Source: Fallopia convolvulus (lineage: Eukaryota > Streptophyta > Magnoliopsida > Caryophyllales > Polygonaceae). Taken from it: a stretch of DNA of 64,000 nucleotides. A model generated the notes under the pieces. That model was not told the DNA's origin, ran no database searches, and saw nothing but the letters and a program-made list of their open reading frames with translations. The stretch covers positions 8,956,091-9,020,090 of the forward strand of contig OZ024727.1 of NCBI GenBank assembly GCA_964016875.1. The letters are read 5' to 3'. Positions 57,025-64,000 of this stretch are shown piece by piece; the first letter of the stretch is position 1, and each line of letters begins with the position of its first letter. The position numbers and the translations under genes are program-made.

Positions 57025-58739
57025 AAATACCTCATACTTAGACTTGCTTGTCCTCAAGCAATCACTAAACAACAACCAAAACCAAACTACATACTCATCA
57101 AGACATAGCCATCATCTAAAAAGCAACATCAACATATAGAAAAATAACAAATGATTATAAATGTCATCACCCATATATGCACCAAATAGACATAAGAAAA
57201 TACAATCCAACCTCACAAGGATAATGTGTTTCACTCAACTCTCAAGTGTTTAAGCTTATAAATTCAATCTCTCAACTCATCTTATATACAAATACTCATA
57301 GAAATTGGAACTTATATCACCAAACTCTCCACCCAAGATTTGTCAAAACAAGCAAAAATCATCAAGAGAACTTAGGCTCAATGAAAAACTTCATAGAAGC
57401 TTCCATTCGGCCGGGTTGTAATGGTGCTTGGTAAAAACAATAAGGCGTCGAAATATTTTGGCTATGTGGTGCTAATAATATCCGGGAATCAAAGACTCCT
57501 AAAAACTCACATATCTCCAAAACTCTCATAAAAGATAACCAAACTCACTCTCATTATGCACACTCATTTTCACTCACCCATTATATCCTAGAAAGCCTCA
57601 TAAAAATAATAAAAAGAATCTCTGATATTATCTCTATAAACACATGCACTTCAAACTTCTTTTTCTTTTCTTTGCTGCCTCGTTAACGAACCCACAAGGG
57701 TCGTTAACGAGCTTCATCGTGTACTCCTCCTTTTTCTAAACAACTTTCTTTCAACCATCAATCTTATTTCGTGCATCTTTTGCTATCAAGAGATCTTTCT
57801 TTTACAACTATTAAAAACTAGAGATTTCCAATCTACCCTTTCCCAATAATTCCTCAATTTCGAACCAAAACATAAATTTCACTCTCTCTTTTTTTTTACA
57901 CTCAACAAAGAAAACCTCTCCAATCTAAGTCCTAATCCCCGAATAGGGTCAAGCTTATTTCGGCTAGGGAACAATTTTGTGGAGTTTAAAAAAAATAAAA
58001 GGCTTCAGGCTCAAATTGGCTTCAAAAAGAAGAATCATGTAAGGTAGGATAAGGATAATAGGGCTATAAAAATAAGTTCTCTATCATCTGATTTTCACAA
58101 GTAATGAACTATAAATCTCATACGGGTCTCAAGTAATAGATAACCATCACAATTCCAAGAGATAATATGTATATAGAGAGTAAATCACACGAGAAAAGAA
58201 GAGGGATTTTTGATGTTCTCCCTATAAGGCCAAAAAAATAACTCACAAGGTAGCAATTTTTGTTGGATTGCATCACTTATGCTATAAAGTATATGTGCTC
58301 AATTTCATCAAATGCTATTCCTTCTAAAAACACAATTTCAAATTAAGAATCCGGCTATACTATCAAAGACATGCTTGCAAGGAATTATATGATCATGCTA
58401 GCAATTACTATCATAGAACCTAAGAAAGGGATATCTATCAATTCTAAACTCTTTTTTGGATTTTTTTCAAAATTTTCAATTTTTTTTCGATTTTTTCCCG
58501 ATTTTTTATGGAACGAAACTACTTAAAACAAATAAACACATAAGACACATAAGATAACAAGTTGTCTACTTTCTCCCACCCCATACTTAAAATTACAATG
58601 TCCCCACTGTAAGAAAAAATAAGAAGAAGGAAAGAAATAGAAAAGAAAATAAAACAACAAATAAAAAGAAAAAGAAAGAAAAAAAAACTTACAAAGTCTC
58701 AAAAGTGGAAAACAAGGAAAACGTCTTCTTCAAGCTGAA
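57025..58739 (-). other. 3' internal region of the minus-strand Athila-like element
   Basis: Non-coding, A-rich on the + strand, with long A or T runs (58440-58510, 58610-58690), much like 4007-5451 of the plus-strand element. It holds one exact palindrome pair (57680/57701). No gene is supported. Confidence 0.6.
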
Positions 58740-60349
58740 TCACTGGTTTGGTGGAGGAAAGTAATGCTCGAAGTTCCCTATGAAGTCGTACATCGTCCTC
58801 CAACGCTCTGCATCTTCTACTTCTCTCTGACGATGCCTCTCATCCTCCATCGACATGCGAGCAGAATAGACAGACTCCCATCTATCCATCCGCCTATGAA
58901 TGTGGTCCTGCTGAAGGTGGAGCTGTTGCATCCGAGGAGAAAAATCCTCGACCCATGGTGGTGGCATACTCGATCCAGTGTACTCGGGCTGAGGGGGTGG
59001 TGGGTAGTGAGGCTGGAAGTGGTCGTGGTACAGCACCGGGTTGTATGATATAAGACCATAGGAATGAGGGTCGGTAGGAGCTGGCGGGGGTCGGTAGTTG
59101 TCCTCGGGACCTCGTTAACGAAGATGGGTGCCTCGTTAGGAATGTAGGAAGAAGGCTGGAAATGGTCGTTAACGAGTCTGGTAGGCTCGTCAACGAGGAC
59201 GTTGGTGCCCAAAATTTCCGTGTCAAGGTCGTTATCCTCGAAGTTAAGCTCTTCTGTGCCTCCCTCTGTGTCAGCCTCTTCAGTGTCTTCGCCAACTACC
59301 TCGGTATCCTCATCTTCATCTCCATCTTCATCCATGCCTTCTCCGTCTCGCTCGAACCTTGTCTCACAAGGCCGAAGTGATAGCTCATCCTCCGGCTTGG
59401 GCTCCAACGGGTAAGCATGACCCATCCATACCTCATACCAATTTGGTACATAGAGTAGCTCCAACATGTCAAGGGTAGGTGTAACGATGCGGTCTTGTAC
59501 TTTCACTTTGAGTCCTCTCTCGACTTGGATGAAAACACTGGAGCTATACCAATAGCTTTTGTTGAGGAGTTGAGCATGAGCCGGTGTGTAGCGAGTAAGG
59601 TCGACTCCTAAGTTTGTAGCCAAGAGACTAACCAAGTTTCCACACCATACTTCTTTGGACTTGGTTGATTTTTCAATGTAGTAGAGCCACTCATACCCCA
59701 AACTCAAAGGGTCGGGCTCCTCGAAAAGGATGGTGCAAAGACAAGCAACTTCCATTCTTGTTGGCCTGTTTAGTTCTCTCTTCGTCCAAAATGTAGCGTC
59801 TAGGACTCGAAGGATGATCCTAAAAATGGGGTTGATGACGCTTGCCCCGGATAATGCCGCTGCGGAGGGCTCAACCTCCCCGGTGATGTAGCTCCATGTC
59901 CTTGTCACCTTGTAATCTTTCAAGTTGTACTCTCTAGAAGGATTTGGGAGCTCCAGAATAGCGTTGAACTCCTCCATGGTGTATTCTCGGCTCACATTAC
60001 CGAGCCTAAACCTGATGCGTCCCGCCGAATTCTTCGACGGGAAACTCGTCTCTAAAGTGGCCAAAAACTCGGATGTGAGGGCCGGAAAATGTGGTAGAGT
60101 CTCCTTCTTCAACAAATGAGGCACACCGAGAATAGCAAAGGCCTCCTTGACATCCGTATAAATCCCCATTTGCTTGGCACTTGTTCTTGAAAACCACCGA
60201 GTGTTGTGATCTTTGTTTAAGATGGCATTGTATCGGTCCGCTTGCCCTTGAGTGCGCAAGATCACATTTTCCATGCGAGGTGGAGATGGGGACCTCTGGT
60301 TCCTTCTCTTCTTCTGAGCTCGGGTATCGGGTCTGCTGGAACTTGCCAT
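58740..60349 (-). pseudogene. Athila ORF1-type protein, one frameshift near the 3' end
   Basis: Counterpart of the gene at 2442-4006. The likely start is the minus-strand ATG at 60349 (MASSSRPDTRAQKKRRNQRS), giving a basic N-terminus. The large ATHILA ORF-1-like domain has LKKETLPHFPALTSEFLATL, IRFRLGNVSREYTMEEFNAI, EVACLCTILFEEPDPLSLGY and NLGVDLTRYTPAHAQLL. A tryptophan/tyrosine-rich segment (PNWYEVWMGHAYPLEP) and an acidic run (EDGDEDEDTEVVGEDTEEAD) follow. The reading frame slips near 59080-59110. The tail continues in another frame with P/Q-rich HDHFQPHYPPPPQPEYT and a coiled, charged end (DERHRQREVEDAERWRTMY). Two palindrome pairs lie in its 3' third. Function of the family is unknown. 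Confidence 0.7.
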
Positions 60350-61569
60350 GTGATCTACAAAACAATCATGATTTTCCAAGATAAGATCCACTCAAGTTAG
60401 GTTAGGCAAGAGACCCCATACTTGGTCTCGAAATAATCCTCGGATTTATTCGTTAACTCTTCAATTGGGTTGTTTACGAATCTGGACTGGGTATTGATTT
60501 TTGAGGCTACGCAGGGTCGTTAACGAGCCTGGGTGGGTCGTTAACGAGCTTGCGAGAGCCAATTCACAGAATTTTCGAGTTTTATCAACTTTAAAATCAA
60601 GCCATAAATCAAGCATGCATCCTCGATAATCCTTCACTAGACACACAATCGGGTATATGCACCCCATACTTGCTCAATTACTCACCCCAAACATGCTAAA
60701 TTTGCCCAAAATTAACATGGTGAAAATCAAACTCAATATCTAGAATAAGAAAAATTCATGCTTTTCTAAATCAAATTTTTGCAATGGAGAATCTAGCATG
60801 AAGAATCTTTCCTAGATTGAGAATCAACTAAGCACAACCATAATTCATGAGCAAAATCTAAACATGCAAATCGGTCCTCTCTATAAACACAATTCAAGAC
60901 ATGAAATTTCTACCCTATAAACCATGAATCATGCAATCTCGAGTTAGGGTTTAGAAATCATACCGGAGAATCGAGAATTTGAAGAACAAGAGGTCGGAAT
61001 TGGGTGGTTAACGAGCTGGGATCTTGTCGATGGGAAAAACGGTGTTCCGGGATTCGGTAACGACGGCGTCTCCGGCGGTCGGTGGAGTGAAGGATTCCGA
61101 TCGGTGATGAGAGTATTTGGTGGAAGTTTGAGGGTTGTTGAGTTTTGAGATTTGTGGGTAGAATTCTTGAGGGTTTGGGAAGGGTTTAAATAGAAGGATG
61201 TAGAAATAGGAGGGGGGTAGGTAATGGCGGCTGGGGGGGTAAGAATTAGGATAGAAGATAAAAGATAGATTAGGGTTAGAAAAACTTACCTGCCCGAGTC
61301 GGTTCGCCAAACCGGGTCGTTAACGACCCTGGGTGGGTCGTTAACGAGCCACCGTAGCCTCCTTGTGTGATTTTCGAGCCCCTTTTCTGCATCTTGTTAG
61401 CTCTAAATTTATCCTAATTTCTATCCTAAAAACTACTAAAAAGAACTCAAAAGAAAGCTAAGAAAAAGAATCTAAAAAGAAAAGAAAAATCTAATCTAAT
61501 TCTATACTAAAAGCGGGTTGCCTCCCGTAAGCGCTATTTTTAACGTCGTCAGCTCGACGTACTCCTTGT
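60350..61569 (-). other. Leader of the ORF1-type gene and post-pol junction
   Basis: Non-coding. It contains three palindrome pairs (60450/60471, 60517/60538, 61317/61338) and, at 61513-61535 on the minus strand, AGCGCTTACGGGAGGCAACCC, text that normally follows the integrase gene in Athila elements. The pair at 61317/61338 sits where the plus-strand element has its CGTGCAAT/CGCGCAAT pair. Confidence 0.6.
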
Positions 61570-62092
61570 TCAAGGTGGCTCTTTTGTAGCTACGTTGGGG
61601 TCTTGAGATACCTCATACTTAGCTTTGCAGCCTTTATTCGCTTGAGTCACTAAATTAGGTCCCTTTTCTTCTATCAATATGCCCGGTATTTCTACATGAT
61701 GGTTAGTGAAATCCGAAAACCAAGGTGGTTTGGACTCCTCTGTAGTGCATATAATGGGGCATGGTGTAGGAACAAAGGATAAAGAATAGTCATGACCAGC
61801 ATTAGCGAATTCACAGTTAGAGAACTTACCTTGATTATACTCTTGCATGTGGGGTTCGGTGATCGGCCAATGAGGTTCGGTAGGGACTTGTATGAAATTC
61901 TCTTCCGTTTTGGTATTTGAGGGGGGTTCGGTAGGTCCAGCTGTGTCGAGTTCTGGTTGGGTTAACTCGATTTGTGCGACCGCAGTTGGGTCGTTGGCAT
62001 TTTGATCCAGTCTGAATTCCACGCGTTCTTCTCCAATATCAAAAGTGAGAAGTCCTTTCCGCACATCAACCCTAGCACCTGCTATAACACCC
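61570..62092 (-). pseudogene. Athila-type protease C-terminal fragment and linker
   Basis: The minus-strand text AGARVDVRKGLLTFDIGEER then VEFRL matches the end of Athila retropepsin, where the active domain closes before RT. A linker follows (DPTAVAQIELTQPELDTAGP ... VATKEPP) and ends at 61570 without any RT. The upstream active-site part is cut off at 62092/62093 by element B. Confidence 0.65.
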
Positions 62093-64000
62093 CCTTTCTA
62101 CCCTGGAGGTATTACCTCCAGTAACCCCGATTAAGACTAAACCGAAGCTACCCAAGGCTTTAAACTGACTGAACAAACTAAAATAAACATTACAGCGGAA
62201 TAAATACAATTGGTCTTATACAAATCTTAACCCAAAGAGAATAAATAAATAGAACAACCTTCTAGTTGAACAAAATCTTCATCCAGTCTTCCTTAAGCTC
62301 TTATTTCTGAAACTCAGCTTCACTTTGAAGTAGTTCAACCATGATCTTCACTCAAGTATAACCATTGAAAACCTTTCTTCAACTTCTGAAGCTTTAAACA
62401 TCTAAATCCGCCTCTTGAATCAACTTCCAAGAAGAACCTGATGTATCGTATACAACGGTGGACACCAGCCGACAATATAAAAGAAAAGAAAATGGATGGG
62501 TTAGTCTAATGAAAGACTAGCAAGCGGAGAATCTAACTTGGTTCTTATAGTTGTAACTAAACATATTGGCATCCAAATCCGAATAGACTCGGATTTGATC
62601 CAACAGTTAGCAGTCTTGTAGAGAATAAGAATGAGACTCGCATAATCAAGAGAGAGAACACCACCGCTTGTGGTTTCTTTCACGAAACATAAACAATTGT
62701 TGGGAATTCATATTAATCACATAACATCTTGAAAAGTCTCCATCGACTAATCAGATTGACTTAATCAAAGTTTGATTAAGAATCATTCATAACCGGGAGT
62801 AAGAATGGTTATCGAATAGACTAACCATCCGGGTACATTAATGTGCCTAACGCACTTATCTTTATTACTTTCAGAACTTTTCACAAACATGTTGGTAACT
62901 TTTAAGCGGTTAAAACCGCAGAGAATCCACCTGTACATGGAGACGCCAAGATGAGAGGGATTATTTCAACCATGATCATTGACGAACACCTAGTACCAAT
63001 TTGCACTTAGCTAGAGTGCATAAACATCTCCTCCAGCGTTGAGTGAGGTATGAGTCATGACCCGAATGTTGGGATATGATAGTAACGAGCTAAACCTCCC
63101 AACATAGACTGTGTTATAAAGAGGTCATCGGAGACTTGGCTCCTACCCCTGAAAAACTAACTTACTTCACCATAATGTCTCAGCATGAGACAACATACAA
63201 GGCCACACATAACGGACCTAAATCCAGTTCTAACGCGAAACTGAATAAACAACATGGTCATTATTTCTAACAAATATAACGACCTATCATATTTTATTAA
63301 TCATACAAGTTGTTCCCAACGCAAATATTAAATGGGATCGAATTCCTCATTTAATAACAATAACGCAAGAGAGAATCGTCCACTTGCCTTGTGCTCAACG
63401 TCTTCAGCGATTCCAACAGAAATCTTTATCATCCTTCTGACAAATATAACCAAAGGATTTCTCAGCAACGAGCTCACAGAAACACTTCTTAGTTGTATTC
63501 TCAACTCCTACAACTTTCTAATCGATAAACGATTTAATTTCCGAATATCGATATATAATAAATCCTTAGTTATCATGCTTCAAGGAGCCATCTTGACGGA
63601 ATTATAACTAATTATCCACTTCACTTTTGAAACAATTTTCTAAATAAAAATTGTTCATCAGCAATAGTTCTTAAAGATTACCAAATCTCGGATCAAATGG
63701 ATTAACAACGAATCCTGAGTAATTATCCGAAGTCCTTTACCTGCCAATCGGTAATCAAAACTTGTCTTCGCTATAACGGAAGATCCGGACGTCCGTTTCT
63801 CGAGCGGTTTGAACCTGTGGAACCGTATCAACGTCAAGATTATAAAAACCATAAATTTAATTAGCAAAGCGGAGTCGAAAGACCCTTACGGTGGCTCCGT
63901 AATCAATCCGCTAATTAATTTCGATCGTATATACCTTCACTCGAGCCCATGGCTCGTTTGGCTCGATCATGGCTCGATCCCCGAGCCCGAGGGTGGCTGG
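62093..64000. mobile_element. Element B: relative of element A, runs off the window
   Basis: Begins TATAACACCCCCTTTCTACC inside the Athila-type protease fragment and is collinear with element A (54822-55542), then extends 1.1 kb beyond the point where A is cut. There is no coding that I can support; the open frames at 61570-63867 other than the protease fragment have no recognisable domains. Probably an LTR, read on the minus strand to end in GGTGTTATA. Its right end is beyond 64000, so full length and target duplication are unknown. Confidence 0.6.

Larger units (their letters stand above)
55697..61347. repeat. Paired TCGTTAACGA palindromes, 21-bp spacing
   Basis: Exact copies start at 55697, 55718, 56709, 56731, 57680, 57701, 59112, 59166, 60517, 60538, 61317 and 61338. 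Diverged partners start at 59133, 59187, 60450 and 60471, and single diverged copies at 56344 and 61005. The eight pairs have start-to-start distances of 21, 22, 21, 21, 21, 21, 21 and 21. Spacer sequences differ between pairs, though GGGT or GCCT often precedes the second member. The pairs lie in the LTR, 3' region, ORF1 gene and leader of one element. Confidence 0.95.
55543..62092 (-). mobile_element. Minus-strand Athila-like Ty3 element, internally deleted and 5'-truncated
   Basis: On the minus strand the order is protease C-terminus (62092-61570), the post-pol text GGGAGGCAACCCGC (61513-61535), leader, ORF1-type gene (60349-58740), 3' region, TTGCTTGAGGACAAGCAAGT with the purine tract TAAGTATGAGGTATTT (57025-57060), and the 3' LTR. 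RT, RNase H and integrase are absent: protease runs almost directly into post-pol text. The 5' end is missing because element B interrupts it. It carries at least 12 copies of a 10-bp palindrome, mostly in pairs. Confidence 0.8.

Noticed and set aside
57246..57434. Small open frames on the + strand within the minus-strand Athila-like element
   Set aside because: No domain; they lie in the non-coding 3' region opposite the element's direction.

Overview
This window is nuclear DNA of a flowering plant, most likely a eudicot. The evidence is intron-rich genes with GT/AG junctions and plant-type products (an ECT-class YTH m6A reader, a plant PEX13, an S-domain receptor kinase relic), surrounded by plant-specific mobile DNA (Athila-like and Tat-like Ty3 elements, Copia, a Cassandra TRIM with 5S rRNA-like LTRs, tRNA-derived SINEs, hAT, Mutator and Harbinger-like MITEs, a Helitron end). 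I cannot name the species. There is no bacterial or organellar gene content and no CRISPR.

Layout. 1-8153 is an Athila-like non-autonomous Ty3 element: the 3' end of an upstream copy, an LTR, an internal region holding only the ORF1-type gene, and a second LTR split by a Mutator-like element. 8154-15800 is gene-poor, with two hAT-type MITEs, a TIR element, a SINE with a long AAC tail and a Helitron 3' terminus. 15830-20481 holds a decayed minus-strand Copia pol with a 487-bp tandem duplication, a DUF4283 relic and a Cassandra TRIM. 20887-35260 is the genic core: a SINE, then an 8-coding-exon YTH/ECT gene (547 aa) and a 5-coding-exon PEX13 gene (309 aa), both apparently intact and on the + strand. 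36088-38505 is an S-domain receptor-like kinase pseudogene that lost its catalytic kinase core.

38841-64000 is a deep nest of mobile elements. A SIRE-like Copia 5' LTR was hit by a Harbinger-like MITE, and the MITE by a complete 12-kb Tat-like Ty3 element with a 5-bp target duplication. The Tat element carries gag, protease, RT, two RNase H domains and integrase, about 12 tandem repeats, and a spliced antisense extra gene. Downstream, the Copia protease is cut by element A (an LTR-type family). A is cut by a minus-strand Athila-like element, and that by element B, a relative of A running off the window.

The most unusual signal is in the minus-strand Athila-like element. It carries 12 exact copies of the 10-bp palindrome TCGTTAACGA plus about six diverged ones, nearly all in pairs. 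Seven of eight pairs have a start-to-start spacing of exactly 21 bp (two DNA helical turns) and one has 22 bp. The pairs recur in the LTR, the 3' internal region, the ORF1 gene and its leader. The plus-strand Athila-like element carries a different GC-rich motif (CCGCGCAAT and its complement) clustered in its LTR and leader. I infer family-specific protein-binding dyads, possibly read by an element-encoded protein; this is untested.
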